Part shown: piece by piece, positions 38,450 to 49,809 of the stretch
Numbering within the stretch: position 1 is the stretch's first letter
Layout of the letters: each line of letters begins with the position of its first letter
Assembly: GCA_027257055.1 (NCBI GenBank)
Contig: JAPVLO010000276.1
Location: 1,984,001-2,048,000, forward strand
Origin: Cephalopachus bancanus
Taxonomy: Eukaryota > Chordata > Mammalia > Primates > Tarsiidae
Direction of reading: 5' to 3'
DNA length: 64,000 nucleotides
Position numbers and translations under genes: made by a program
The notes under the pieces: model-generated
The model's database searches: none
Told to the model about the DNA's origin: nothing
Seen by the model: the letters and a program-made list of their open reading frames with translations, nothing else

Positions 38450-38700
38450 AGAGACAGTGACAAGAGATGAGGCTGGAAAAGTCAGCAGGGTCCAGACCCA
38501 GACAAACCTTGAGAAACACATTAATCATTGTAGACTTTATCCTGAGAGCCACTGTAAATCTCGGAAGGATCTTAAGCTCTAGGGAATAACATGATCAGAT
38601 ATGGACTTTAGAAAGATTAGATATGAGCTTTAGAAAGATAATTCTGATTGTCTTGGGGATATGGCTAGGAGATGGATAGAGATATTGACCTGATCTTCAG
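38450..38700 (-). repeat. L2 relic
   Basis: 'tgtagactttatcctgagag' and 'aataacatgatcagatatgg' match the reverse L2 order. Confidence 0.6.
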
Positions 38701-39600
38701 AAGTTTGCTCTATAAGGGGAGAGATGGGAATAACAGAAGCAGAAAAGTGACTCAAGGATATCTCAGAGACACAAGTTTATCAGCCATCATACCTCATCAC
38801 ATAAAATACTCATATATGTATTATATACCTTGTACATAGTGTTTATTAACAGTAATGACTCACACTTCTTGCTTTTTTCTCTAGTTGCTCATAGGGCATT
38901 TAGCCTTCTAAGTATTTCTGGGTGTCCCCACAGTATCTAAGCTCACAAGTAAATTTGTCAACAGAGTATCCACATTGCATCCACTTTGTTCTTTCTCCTT
39001 TCTGTATATTTTACTCTGCTCTTCTCATGGTCCCTATGAGGCTGCTTTTGACTGTGGTCACATCAATGGCCCCAGTGTTCCCAAAGTCATTAATTCTTAA
39101 AGTTTCATAAGGTCACTCTGTTCTCTGTGGAAGGGTAGGAGAGCCCCCACCAGAGCAACATAAGACACATGGTTTTACACATCCTTCCCTTTATCCTCAG
39201 ATAATTTCTTAAACTAGCTCCTTATGGCTTTCCCCCCCTTCTAACTCCTAAGTCTTACCTATGGAATAAAACAAAACAAGACAAAAAGACAAAAATAAGT
39301 CTCCAGGAACCGATGATGGTAAGCTGTCATTGGGTATTTCCTAAAGAACTTTTTCCCCCTCTCTCTAGGAACCAATACAGACATACGCATGGACACCACA
39401 TCCCCCACCTCCTCCTTGACACACACCACACAAAGCACATACACCTTATGCATGAAGTACTCTTTAATGTTTAGCCCTTCAGCTGACACATCCATAGAAG
39501 GCTGAATTTCACTTCAGGATCAGCCAGCACCATCTCTATTCCATATGTGTTCCTGCAAGAGAAATGGACAAAAAAGTATAGAAGCAATCACAACCCAACA
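38701..39600. other. Intergenic, nothing recognised
   Basis: No gene or assignable repeat. Confidence 0.35.
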
Positions 39601-39627
39601 GTCAGATGTGACACTATGCATGGAGCT

Positions 39628-39835
39628 GAAGCAATAGCATGGCATAATGCAAAGGGCGTGGACTCTGGTGCCAGTCTGACCTGCATTCAAATCTCAGTCT
39701 GGTCACTTTTACCAAGTGGTCTTGAACAGACAGTTTTCAATTCTAGAAAAATACCATCTTTTGGAGGGTTGTAACAATAAAAATAGTACACGTGCAGTGC
39801 CTGGACCTAGAAGGTGCTCAGTAAATGAAGCTGCT
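39628..39835 (+). repeat. MIR SINE
   Basis: 'atagcatggcataatgcaaa', 'ctgcattcaaatctcagtct' and 'cagtgcctggacctagaagg'. Confidence 0.85.
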
Positions 39836-39964
39836 ATCACCACACTAGTGTTGGAAACTCAGGATGCCACCTGTGAAGGGGGCACAGAAGAAAGACCTAA
39901 CTGCCACCCACCCCTGATATTTAAGCAACCATGGGATCTTATCAGACAACAGCTTAGGACTCAT

Positions 39965-40072
39965 CAAGTATAGTTTCCTCATTTTATGGATGAGGACGCT
40001 AAAGCCAGAGACAAGAAGTGACCTGATGAGGGTCAGGCAGCAAAGTAGTAACAGAGCCAGGTCAAGATTCCC
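39965..40072 (-). repeat. MIR fragment next to the TBCEL promoter
   Basis: 'cctcattttatggatgagga', 'gaagtgacctgatgagggtc' and 'gtagtaacagagccaggtca'. Confidence 0.75.
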
Positions 40073-40257
40073 ATTGTCTCTAGAAAGGTTCAGCCCATTG
40101 GTCCTCTCAGCTGCCCAGACTCCGTTCTGGCCCCTCTCACTCTGCTATGACAATCTCTGCTTCTGCTTTGGACCTGAGGGCGTCCCCTCAATGGAGTGGC
40201 AGGAGAAACAGCAGGAGATGAGGTGTATTTCCGGTGAAGGCCGGGACCGCCATCCCC

Positions 40258-40271
40258 GTCGCCATGGCAAC
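40258..40271. promoter_or_regulatory. RFX X-box in the TBCEL promoter
   Basis: GTCGCCATGGCAAC fits the full RFX X-box pattern GTNRCC-NN-RGYAAC, with both half-sites present. RFX factors bind this palindrome and are known for controlling ciliary and axonemal genes. It lies roughly 65-80 bp upstream of the E-boxes. Occupancy is not shown by sequence alone. Confidence 0.6.
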
Positions 40272-40334
40272 CCCAGCTCGGTGAGCGAGGACTCGCTCCT
40301 CCGGCGCCCCTTCCCATTCACGCAGCGGACGTGA

Positions 40335-40355
40335 CACGTGCGGCGGGGTCACGTG
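40335..40355. promoter_or_regulatory. Paired CACGTG E-boxes
   Basis: Two perfect CACGTG cores start 15 bp apart, at 40335 and 40350. They form an inverted arrangement (acacgtg...cacgtgt). The second sits in GGTCACGTG, the context preferred by USF and MiT/TFE factors. They lie shortly upstream of the likely start of exon 1. Confidence 0.55.
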
Positions 40356-40385
40356 TTGTTGTTGGGCCGGGAAGGCTGCTTCCGG

Positions 40386-40555
40386 GTCAATGCAGGACAC
40401 TGGGCTCCGGCGGCCGGAGTGGGGGACGAGGTGAAGCGAAGCCGGGCCGGGGCCGGCCGGGACCAGGCCCGAGGCTGAGCGGCGGCGACGGCGGTGGCCG
40501 GGAGGGGGGAGGAGAGGCGCAGCCGCAGCAGCTCCCCCGCCTCCCGGGCTGAGGG
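40386..40555 (+). other. TBCEL: TBCEL exon 1 (noncoding, 5'UTR)
   Basis: The exon is GC-rich and ends at a strong donor: gaggg at 40551-40555 followed by gtgagt at 40556-40561. The transcription start is my estimate, placed just after the ETS motif at 40379-40385; the 5' edge could be off by tens of bases. No ATG-initiated reading frame in it continues into the coding exon, so it is assigned to the 5'UTR. The link to the 63.7-kb exon is inferred from the CpG island, the donor and the absence of another candidate promoter between them. Confidence 0.6.
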
Positions 40556-41649
40556 GTGAGTGGAGCCGGGCCTGCCGGTTCTGCCAGGTTCTCCAGGCCC
40601 GAGGCGCTCCCCTCCGGAGCCGAGACGCAGAGGGCCGCTCCTGAGGGCGCAGTGCTAGGGAACGCGGGGAAGGACTCGGAGCTGGACGGGGTCTGCCCGG
40701 AGCGGTGTGGGGATGGAGACCTGCCCTGGGCCCAGAGCGAGGACGGGGCCTTGCCCGGGCTGGGGCGGAGCAGGGAGGGCGCAGGGCTGGGAGGGGGAGG
40801 CTGGTCCCGGGTTGGAGGAGGGCGTGTGGTGGAGTCTGTAAGAGTTCTGGGAGAATCCAGGCTTCTCACGGGGTCCGGCGTGGGGGATGGGAGGATGCAC
40901 CCTGGCTGGTAGGATTGGAGAGGTGTCTGGGGCTGCTGGGGACATAGGACACTTGTCTCTGACATACTGAAACCCCCTCGAAAGAGGACATGTCCCAGGG
41001 AGGTTTGGTGCGGAAAGGGTCGGCATACCGGCTCCTGGAACACTAGGGCTGCTCCTTCGTGGGGCTGGTAAAAGGATGTGGTAATTTAATAAGGACTTTG
41101 GGAAAATAGATTTCCCTCAAGCTGGGAGACATTGAGAAGGAGGACTTTGGAATAAGATGGGGGCTGGCAGGAAGGTACCCTTTCTTGGGGTCTTGAGGAG
41201 AGTAAGGATCTGTGTGGAGCTTCTCTCTTGAGAATGAAAGGGATACAGAGTTCGAGGCCCTTCACTAGGAAGACGTTCTGAGAATTGACGAAGGGAGCAA
41301 ATTTAAATACTGTCTTTTCTTGGGACGCAGTGATTCCAGAAGTTGTATTGAGGAAAGTTGGTTGGAAGTGTTGAACTGTATACAGTTCGTGGAGGAAGGA
41401 GGAGCCTTCTTCTATTCTGAAGGTTGCTAAGTTACAAAGAGCTTGTAGGCATGTAGGCATGCCTAGAGCTGTTTGGGGAAGCTCCGTGGTTTCAAGTCTA
41501 GTGAAGGCTCAGCTGGGACTTGCTCCTGTTCAGTTTATGCTGCCGTAGAGTTCTTAAGTAGGTTTCCGTCAGTCCATCTTGAGCAAAGAGAGTATAAGTG
41601 GGTGCTGAGTACTAGAGAAAACATTCAGTCTGTTTCCTGAATCATTAGA

Positions 41650-41915
41650 CCTAGATCGCTAGGGTAGTAACTTTCAAACTTTTTGGAAAAAAAACAAAAC
41701 ATGCCTCAACAGTAAGAAGTACATCTCTTACATTGTGATTTAGTACATACCTATGTATGAACAAAAAGTTTCACAAAGCATCATTTACCCTTATTACATG
41801 GGATACATTCTGGTAATTTCTATTATATTCTATTCTCTTTCATTAAAAAAATACTAACTGAAATCCAATCAGTTGGTTTATAGGTCCCAACTTGCAGTTT
41901 GAAAAACACTATTTC
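41650..41915. repeat. hAT-like non-autonomous DNA element
   Basis: Begins 'taactttcaaactttttgg' and ends 'gcagtttgaaaaacactat', imperfect inverted ends typical of small hAT-derived repeats. It contains 'gggatacattctggtaattt'. Confidence 0.55.
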
Positions 41916-43540
41916 AGAGGCACATTTCTTTAGCTTCTTTCAGCGTCCCTATATTGTAAGCTTCTAGAGAGCAAGGATGATTCTAAGATAGATTTTTTTG
42001 AGAGAGAGAGGGCCGATAGGTACAATTGACTGCTTCAGTTGTTTAGATGTTTGTAACGTCGCGTGTTTGACTCATATTTTCTTAAGTACCATAATCTTTG
42101 ATATATTAATGTTGCCTGATCATTTGATTGACGAAATCTTATGTGTGTGTATTTTAATTTTTCCTACCCTTTGCTGTGTCTAAGAAAGATGAGAGGCCTA
42201 GTTCCATTTAGTTGCTTTATCACTACAACATAGTTAAGGAAATTTTATTTTACTGTTCCAGTGTTGTAAAGATACACTGATTTCTGCTATTTAAAGACAT
42301 CTCAAACTCTTCTTACTCAAGTAATTATTACTTGGTATACGTTTTGCTACATGATTAAAGGTATACAGTTTATGGCTTTGGTATACATTTTAAACTTAAT
42401 CATAAGCCTAAATATAACTGAATCAGTTAACATCTTAATTCCCCCGTGAAAATTTTAGACGAGGTCCTTAGAAAAACTCGTTTTAATGCATAATAAACAT
42501 TAATGACTGTTGGTGAACAAAGGGAGAGCCCTTCATGTATTGCAGTGTTAAAATCCTTTGAAAAGTTGTCACACAGCCTATTGCTGCAGGACATTGAGTG
42601 TCAAATGATGTTGCCTAATTTCAGCAGGCAAATTTATAGGGTATTACTTAAGACCCGTTTAATAGTGTTACTTTTTGTTGAAGATGAGTTCATCTTATTT
42701 GTAGCATAGAATTCAAAGACACAGGCATTAGGAAAGAATTGCCGAAAATAATCTTCATCAGTAGGGTCACACTCTTGATTAGATCCCTTATGAAAATATT
42801 CTATCATCTTCAAACTTTGTGTTATAAAATCTCTCTCTCTTTAACTATTTATTGACTAAATCTTGGTTACTGATAGAGTGGTTATGTTGGCATGTATCAG
42901 GCATCCTTTAAAAATTGTGTTTTAATCAGGTAAATATTTGTTTGAAAATATTTAGCATTAAAGAGTGTTTAAGGTTTTCTTTTGTAGTAGTTGTTTGGAA
43001 TATCAAGGAAGCGTCTTATTCATTTCATTTTTCTGGGAATCATGTGTACTTGTCAATAAACAGTTATGGAGAAGTTACCCTGAGTGATTGTGTGTGTTTT
43101 TTTTAATAGTGTTTTTCTTCTCTTGACCTTCAGACTCTTAAGTATGTCTACTTATAGCAGACTTTTTTTCCTCTTCTAGCTTTTGCTTCCAAACTGCTAT
43201 TGGTTTGGAAATCAGATATTTAATTTGTTATGTAATTCTTTTTCCCCCCCCTTTTCTTGTGTGTGACATGTATTTGCCTACTCAGAGGCCAGTTTACCAA
43301 TCTTTTACTAATCTCTTAGTCCTGGGCTGTATTTGAAATAAGTGAGCTCTTTATATATTGTGGCCTAGACAGTAATATAAGAAAAAATTCTAAAAAACAA
43401 TGTGAAGCTGATGGTGATTAAATTTGGACTTAAAGGGTGAAGAAATGATTTACCATTTCTCCCTTTTTCAGGTTACCCGACTTTTTTATTTCTTTGGGAT
43501 TAGAATGATAATAGCCTAACTGTTCTCATAGTTTGGCTCA
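41916..43540. other. Intron, nothing recognised
   Basis: AT-rich intronic sequence with a short GA run at 41999-42010. No assignable features. Confidence 0.4.
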
Positions 43541-43559
43541 TAACTCCTTGAGAGTACTG

Positions 43560-44010
43560 TTCCAAAGAAGATTGCTGTGATTATTTCATTTTCCTCCTTA
43601 AAACCAGCTGTTTTTCAGTGTTGGCACTGAATAAAGCCCATAGTATTTAGCTTGACATTTTTGATCTTCTGTAGCCTTTCCTTTTTTTCTGTCATCATCA
43701 TTCCATTCCTATGGATGCAGATCTTTCACCTGCCAAGGCCTCTCTGCTCATTGTACCTTCCTTTGTGTGTAAGATTATCCCTGAAAGTCTCTGTACAAAA
43801 TGTACTCTTTTCTCATGAAATCCTTCTCATGCTTGTTTCATTTCAGATGACCCCTCCAGTGTGAAGTCTTTCTTGCTTGTGTTATCTGTACTGTGTTTCC
43901 TATATTGCTTTGTATTGTTTGTGTACTTTGTTTTTTATCCCCTTGTAGATTGTAAGCCTAAAGGACAGGAGGGTCAACTATTCTTGAATCTGTGGGACAT
44001 CCAGTACAGG
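43560..44010 (+). repeat. L2 relic
   Basis: 'ctttcacctgccaaggcctc', 'aatccttctcatgcttgttt' and 'ttgtagattgtaagcctaaa' follow the L2 3'-region order. Confidence 0.65.
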
Positions 44011-44234
44011 GTCTGTCAGAGCATAGTTCACAGACCAAGTGCTTCAGAATTGACTGAATTTATGGTTAAAACTCAGCTCTCTGGTGAAAGGTAGAAATCT
44101 GCATCTTATCACGCTACAACATGATCCTTTAGTACAGAGGAAGTTAAGACTCACTAACCCAGCATGATAATTTAAATTACAGTAGGTACACAAATAATTT
44201 TTGAGCAAATGATGTTAATGAATAGTTCAGCAGA

Positions 44235-44445
44235 TCGGTTTAATTTTAGGGCCTTGAAGTCAGCCCAGATTTTAATCTGGCTCTGTCACTCATTAGCCAT
44301 GGGACCATAATCTCTAAGTTTTCTGATCTGTAAAATGGGTCGATGGTATCCTTATAAGAGTGTTGTGCGAATTAAATGAGGTAATACATACAAAACAACA
44401 CAGTGCGTGGCACGTAGTAAACTTGCTATAGATTTTATCTGCTCT
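44235..44445 (+). repeat. MIR SINE
   Basis: 'tttaatctggctctgtcac', 'tgatctgtaaaatgggtcga' and 'gcgtggcacgtagtaaactt'. Confidence 0.9.
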
Positions 44446-44651
44446 TGTAATGATGATTAGCATAACAGTGATCATCACAGTAATGAAACATGGTCGTGAG
44501 AAGAGTTTCCAGGTCATTCTTTGCTCATGATTTCAATAATTCAGGCTTAAAATATTTTCTATTTAGGTTAATAGGTCATAGATCTATAATGTGTTTTGCC
44601 TTCTTTGAAAGAAGTTCTTTGAAAGAACTTCCTGGGCCCTGGCGGTTTCTC

Positions 44652-44841
44652 AACCTCAGCTTCCTAAGTAGCTGATGCTACAGGCAGATGCCACCATGCC
44701 TGGCTAATTTTTCAATTTTTTGTAGAGATGAGGTCTCACTGTGTTGTTCCTCAGGCTAGTCTTGAACTCGGGCTCAAGTAGTCCATTCACCTCGGCCTCC
44801 CAAAGTTCTGGGATTACAGATGTGAGCCCCTGTGCCTGGCC
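44652..44841 (-). repeat. Truncated older Alu
   Basis: 'ctcaacctcagcttcctaag' to 'gagcccctgtgcctggccc'; the right arm is missing. Confidence 0.85.
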
Positions 44842-45194
44842 CTACTGTCTTTTATCTTCCAGTCCTCCTCCCACACCCACTATACACTAACTACTATACA
44901 TTTTTAATTTGCATCTCTTTCACTCATTTGTGCCTATAAACCTTCTTTCTCCTCTTTTTCATCTGGTGAATTCTCTTGTAAGACTTAGTTTTGCATGTGA
45001 CCAACCTTAGTAAAAATAATCACTTCCTCTTTTCTCAAAGTGCTTTGTCCATACTTTTATGTACATTTGTGTTCTTGGAGGGAAAAGGACTCAGCCCTGG
45101 CATGTGTTCCCACCTTTGCTAAAGAAGGAAGATGTTTGTTTATTTGACACATATCAGCTATCCTATTTATCTGGACTTTTCTACTCTCAGCTTT

Positions 45195-45395
45195 CACAGT
45201 AATAACTATAGCTTTCCACTTACTATATGCCACGCACTTAACAGACGCTTCAAAAATTTTATTTAATCTTCACAATAACTCTATGAAATAGTTATTAATA
45301 GGTTCATTTTACAAGTGAAGAAACAGGCTGGAGAGAGGTTAATAACTTGTTCAGATTACACAGTAATATGTGACTAACTGAAGCCCATGTTTTAA
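45195..45395 (-). repeat. MIR SINE
   Basis: 'ccacttactatatgccacgc', 'ttcattttacaagtgaagaa' and 'acttgttcagattacacag'. Confidence 0.88.
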
Positions 45396-45689
45396 TCACA
45401 GTGCTTGTTTAAAAACATGAGATTTAAAGTGACACATTCCCCAAACTTAGGATCTTAAGACTGTGTGAAAACTTTCATTGATAGTTCATTAGTCATCCTT
45501 ATGAATGTGATACATATCAAGTACTGTTGTTAAAGTATTGTTTAATCTGAAACTGTTCTTGGAATAATGCTTTTTTGGTGATTTTCAGAATTTTTCTTCT
45601 CATTCTGCCATATAGTCCTCATTGGCGTACTTGGTTTTCATTTCACTGTCAGATGATACTACTTCAAGTAAAATTCACTTTTCCATTCA

Positions 45690-46400
45690 TCCTACAAATG
45701 TTTATTGCCATGTGCCAGACACTGCTCTGCATAACACTAAGCTGGACTGACAAATCCCTGCTTTGTGGGGCCTATGTTCTGGTGGAGAACAAATATTAAA
45801 CTAACACATTGTGGTAAGTGCTGTAAAGAATGAAAGAGGGTGAAGTGATTAATGGTGACAGTACTGCTATTTTGATGGGGTGGTCAAAAGCAGCCTCTTT
45901 GAGCAGGTGACATTTGTGTTTAAATTGGAGACTTCAGTGCTAAGATGAAGCAGCTCTGTCAAGAGCCAGAAAAAGGGCAATCCTGTGAATGCAAAGGCCA
46001 TAGGGGGAAATCAGCTTGTATATTTGAGAAGTGGAAAGGCAGGGAAGTTGAAGCTTAGTGGGCTAGGAAAAGAGTGAAAGGAAATGAGATTAGAGAGGTA
46101 AGATCAGATGAAATTAAGACTTGAAGACTGTGATGAAGAGTTTGGACTTCATTCTGTGTGTGAAGGGAAGCCATTAGAGAGTTTAAAGGACACGATTTGA
46201 CTTAAATTTTGAAAAGATCACTTGACTGCTTTGTGGACAATTAATTGTACAAGAGTCAGGAGAGACCAGGATGGAGGCTCATGCAAAAGTCCAAGTGAGA
46301 GGCTGATGATGGCTTGAATTGGAGTAAAGCAACAGAAATGGAAACAATTGGGCAGAACTGGATGTTTTTACATGTCACGTTGATAGGTCTTGCTGGTTAT
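45690..46400 (-). repeat. L2 LINE, long relic
   Basis: 'acaaatgtttattgccatgt', 'cctatgttctggtggagaac', 'aggtgacatttgtgtttaaa' and 'gacttcattctgtgtgtgaa' are the reverse of the L2 3' region in correct order. Confidence 0.85.
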
Positions 46401-46892
46401 TTACATGAGGGTTTAAGAAGAAGAGAAAAGTCAAATATAACCTAGAGACAGGAATGAATGAAGGAGGATGAGCAGATTCATAGAGGGAATCAAGAGTTGT
46501 GTTTTTGCTCCGTGTGCGTTTTTCTGATCATCCCATCCTCTGAGGATACCACTATTCTGAATTTCGTGTTTATTATTTGACTTTTCTTTAGTTTTTATAT
46601 ATGTGAACTTAAATGATAAGATGATTACTTTACATGTTTTTTAATTTGTATGAATGGAATTATACTGTATGTGTTTTGTGATTAGTTATTTTACTCATTC
46701 TACATTTGTTTTCTGTCCTTTGCGAACAAATCAACATTGTTTTTGAAAAATCATTCATGTTGATGAGGAAGCAGGCATAACGAACTATTATTTGTTAATT
46801 TCCAATACTGTATAATATTTCATTATACGAATATATTGTAATTTATCCAATTATCTGTTTTGAATGTAAGGGCTTTTTCCACTAGAATTTTT

Positions 46893-47433
46893 GCAATTTT
46901 ATTTTATTTGTTTATAGAGACAGGATCTCACTGTCACCCAGGCTGTAGTGCAGTGGTGCAGTCATAGCTTAGCGTCGTCTGGAACTCCTGGGCTCAAGCA
47001 GTCCTCCCACCTCAGGCTCTTGAGCAGTGAGAACTACAGGCATGCACCACCACCATGCCCAGCTAATTTTTTTTTTTTTTTTTTTTGAGTTGGAGTCTCA
47101 CTCTGTCGCCCAGACTGGAGTGCAGTGGCCGCTCCCCGCTACCGCAGCCTTGTCTGCTGGGCTCCGGCGATCCTTCAGCCTCAGCCTTCCGAGTAGCTGG
47201 AATTACAGGCATGCGCTACCACGCCCGGCTGATTTTTTGATTTATTGTAGAGATGAGGTCTCGCTGCCCAGGCGGGTCTTGAACCCGCGGGCTCAGGCAA
47301 TCCACTCACCTCAGCCTCCCAAAAGCGCGGTATTACAGGCTGAGCCACCGAGCCCGGCTCCAGCTAATTTTTTTATTTTTATTTTTTGTTGACAAGTGCT
47401 GGGATTTACAGGCATGAGCCACCACGCCTGGCC
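46893..47433 (-). repeat. Older Alu hosting a younger Alu
   Basis: The two halves (about 46893-47070 and 47360-47433) flank a young Alu. The second half has an internal deletion. Confidence 0.88.
47071..47359 (-). repeat. Alu, lineage-specific subtype A, nested
   Basis: Inserted in the middle A-rich linker of the older Alu; 'ccagctaatttt' is duplicated at 47059-47070 and 47360-47371. Little diverged. Confidence 0.95.
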
Positions 47434-48292
47434 CCTGATTTTTGCCATTTTAAAGAATACTGTTGTTATAGACATTCTCGTACTTGTTTCCTGGTGTACA
47501 TGTCTAAGTTCCTATAGAGCTTACACTGAAAGGTGGAATTGCTGAATGGTAGAGTATGTGCATCTTCAGCTTTACTAGTTAGTGATACGTTGTTTTCAGA
47601 GGTTGTGTCTCTATTTTTCCACACATTCTCCAACACTTAGTATTGTCAGAGTGTTAAAGTTTTGCTTATTTATACAAAATATTATTTCATTGAGATTTTA
47701 ATTTTTGTCTCTGAAAATTATTGAACTTGAGCACCTTTTACATACATTTATTAATATATGGATTTTATTTTCTATTAAATACTTGTTCATGTCTTTTGTT
47801 TATCTTCTGTTGGGTTATTTACTTTTTTCTTTTTGTTTTTAAGAGTTCTCTATATTAGTTCTGTTACAAGTACCCTTTTTCCAGTTTCTGTCTTGCCTTC
47901 TTATGTTTTTAATATCTTCTGATGATCAAAAGTTTTTCATTTTACTAGTCAACTTTTTATATGGATTTTCAAAATGTTTTGTTTATGAAATATTCCTCTA
48001 AGTCAAGATCAGAAAGCTCTTTTCCTGTGAGAAACAAACTACTCCTTCTGAAGGAATTAAAATTTGCTTTCATATTTTATCTGGAATTTTTTCTGTGTTG
48101 TAAGGATTCTGTTTCATTTTTCCCCCCAGCTTGTTATTTACTGTCCAAGTACCAATTATTGGATAGTTTAATTTTTTTCTTACTGATCTCTATGTGACTT
48201 CCTGGCATATTTCCATGGGCTTGTTTCTGGACTCCTTTTCCATTTCATGAGTCTATTTTTCATTCCCCAGAGTTATTTTCCGTAACAGAATA

Positions 48293-48910
48293 CAGTTGAT
48301 TTTTGTTCTTCACAATGCTTTTATGTAAAGTTGCCATGAACAGTGAGTTAGTGAATATGGAAAGTATTACTCCTAGAGGAATTACAGGGTTAGGTTCCTG
48401 CGAGCCTCTGGGTGTAGCATGTTTGTCAAGTGATCAATGTATAACTCTGTCTTATATGTGTTTGTGTTTAAAGACATCTTAGTTAATCTGTATTATTGAT
48501 TTGTTAACATTGAATTTACTGCAAACAGCATTGTAATTCAAGCCTAAATGAAGCTATCTAATTGTGTGTTTTCTCAATAAGGCATATTTCAGCACTCCCC
48601 TTGGTGGCCGTTTTAAATAGTAATGTCACCAACGAAATGCACAAAAATATGAAAAGCATGGCATCAGATAGATGGTACATCAGAAGGACACTTGTTTACA
48701 TGATAAGAGCTAAAACAAGAAAGCTTAGTTTTACCTTGTTCTACCTTAGCTAGGAACGTGTGCTGAGTAACTCAAATTTTTGTCACTGTGTGTATCTGTG
48801 AGTGAACACACAAATTCTCTAAGTATTGATTTTGAGGTAGCAAATTTTAGCAAGTAGATGAACTTGCAAATATGGACTTTGTGAAGAATGAGGCTCAACC
48901 TATGAAATGG
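48293..48910 (+). repeat. Tigger-like DNA transposon relic
   Basis: 'cagttgatttttgttcttca' start. Inside, 'gggttaggttcctgcgagcc' and 'cttgttctaccttagctagg' fit a known Tigger/MER-type element by eye; the exact family is uncertain. Confidence 0.5.
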
Positions 48911-49284
48911 TGGGAGAAAATAGTTTTTTTAGGAAACCATTAGCTTTAGCACTTCCCCCTCCGACATACTTACACGTATCTTTATAGCATTTTATTTTAA
49001 GAGAATAATGCAATGAATCTTTCAGATACTTAGTGTTCTGATTGACAGATACCATTATCTCAATACAGAAAATTCTTTTTAAAAAATGCTTCTATTATTT
49101 TTATAATCATGGTATTTAGTTCATAGGTAAATGAAGCAAATAATTTTAGGGAAGAATTGCAACTCTTAGAATGCTGAAAAGAAGTCTAAGTTATTAAACC
49201 TTTATTATATGACAATCTTAAATGAGGATCATATTTTCTCATAGATGTTATTAATAACTTAAAGCATAAATTTTGTAAAGGCAG
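48911..49284. other. Intron, nothing recognised
   Basis: AT-rich intronic sequence leading into the inverted duplication. Confidence 0.4.
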
Positions 49285-49588
49285 GTATCCTTTGGAGACT
49301 GAAATTTGATTATTAACTCTTTTAGTCCCTCATTCATTTAGTGACGTTTTTCCTCATGGATGTTTGTAAAAGATTCCAAGAAAGAGATAAATGAGGATAG
49401 GCTGTATCATAAAGTCAGATCTCACACTAAGTGCATTTATTAAGACTCGGCTTGAAATCTGACTTTATGATACAGCCTATCCTCATTTATCTCTTTCTTG
49501 GAATCTTTTACAAACATCCATGAGGAAAAACGTCACTGAATGAGGGACTAAAAGAGTTAATATTCAAATTTCAGTCTCCAAAGGGTAC
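49285..49588. repeat. Large near-perfect inverted duplication
   Basis: Arm 1 (49285-49420) and arm 2 (49457-49588) are reverse complements. By eye they differ by two substitutions and one 4-base gap ('catttagtg' against 'cagtg'). The spacer is only 36 bases. Arm 2 joins directly to a 5'-truncated Alu. Confidence 0.96.
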
Positions 49589-49809
49589 TGGGCAACTTGG
49601 TGAGACCTCATCTCTACAATAAATCAAAAAATTAGCTGGGCGCAGTAGCACACGCCTGTAATTCCAGCTACTTGGAAGGCTGAGGCGGAAGGATCGCCGG
49701 AGCCCAGCAGGTTGAGGCTGTGGTAGCCGGGAGCGGCCACTGCACTCCAGTCTGGGCGACAGAGTGAGATTCCAACTAAAAAAAATAAATTAATTAATAA
49801 ATAAAAATA
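49589..49809 (+). repeat. 5'-truncated Alu fused to the inverted arm
   Basis: Starts mid left arm at 'ctgggcaacttggtgagacc' and is otherwise complete, with an A/T-rich tail. 'aagactcggct' at 49442-49452 and 'aagacttggct' at 49810-49820 look like a target duplication enclosing both the Alu and arm 2. Confidence 0.92.

Larger units (their letters stand above)
40195..40830 (+). promoter_or_regulatory. TBCEL: CpG-island promoter of TBCEL
   Basis: This is the only strongly GC- and CpG-rich stretch of the window. It covers the noncoding first exon and the start of intron 1. Visible motifs, in order: an ETS-type TTTCCGG at about 40228-40234, a consensus RFX X-box at 40258-40271, two CACGTG E-boxes at 40335-40340 and 40350-40355, an ETS-type CTTCCGG at 40379-40385, then repeated GGGCCGG/GGCGGC GC boxes. 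An inverted CCAAT box (ATTGG) lies upstream at 40097-40101. No TATA box is seen, as expected for a broadly expressed CpG-island gene. Transcription direction is inferred from the donor at 40556 and the + strand coding exon at 63.7 kb. Antisense start sites cannot be excluded. Confidence 0.85.
46505..48200 (-). repeat. Ancient L1 3' region interrupted by Alus
   Basis: The minus-strand L1 3' region can be read through 'ggtggaattgctgaatggta' and 'tctccaacacttagtattgt', then 'agagttctctatattagttc'. It is interrupted at 46.89-47.43 kb by nested Alus. Confidence 0.7.

Noticed and set aside
40387..41043. 218-codon antisense open frame over the CpG island
   Set aside because: High GC lowers stop frequency; composition is Pro/Ser/Arg-rich without a domain, and it overlaps the TBCEL promoter and exon 1.
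49285..49588. The inverted repeat as a MITE or a microRNA precursor
   Set aside because: Its outer ends lack transposon termini, and a target duplication encloses only one arm plus the Alu, which fits a duplication event better.
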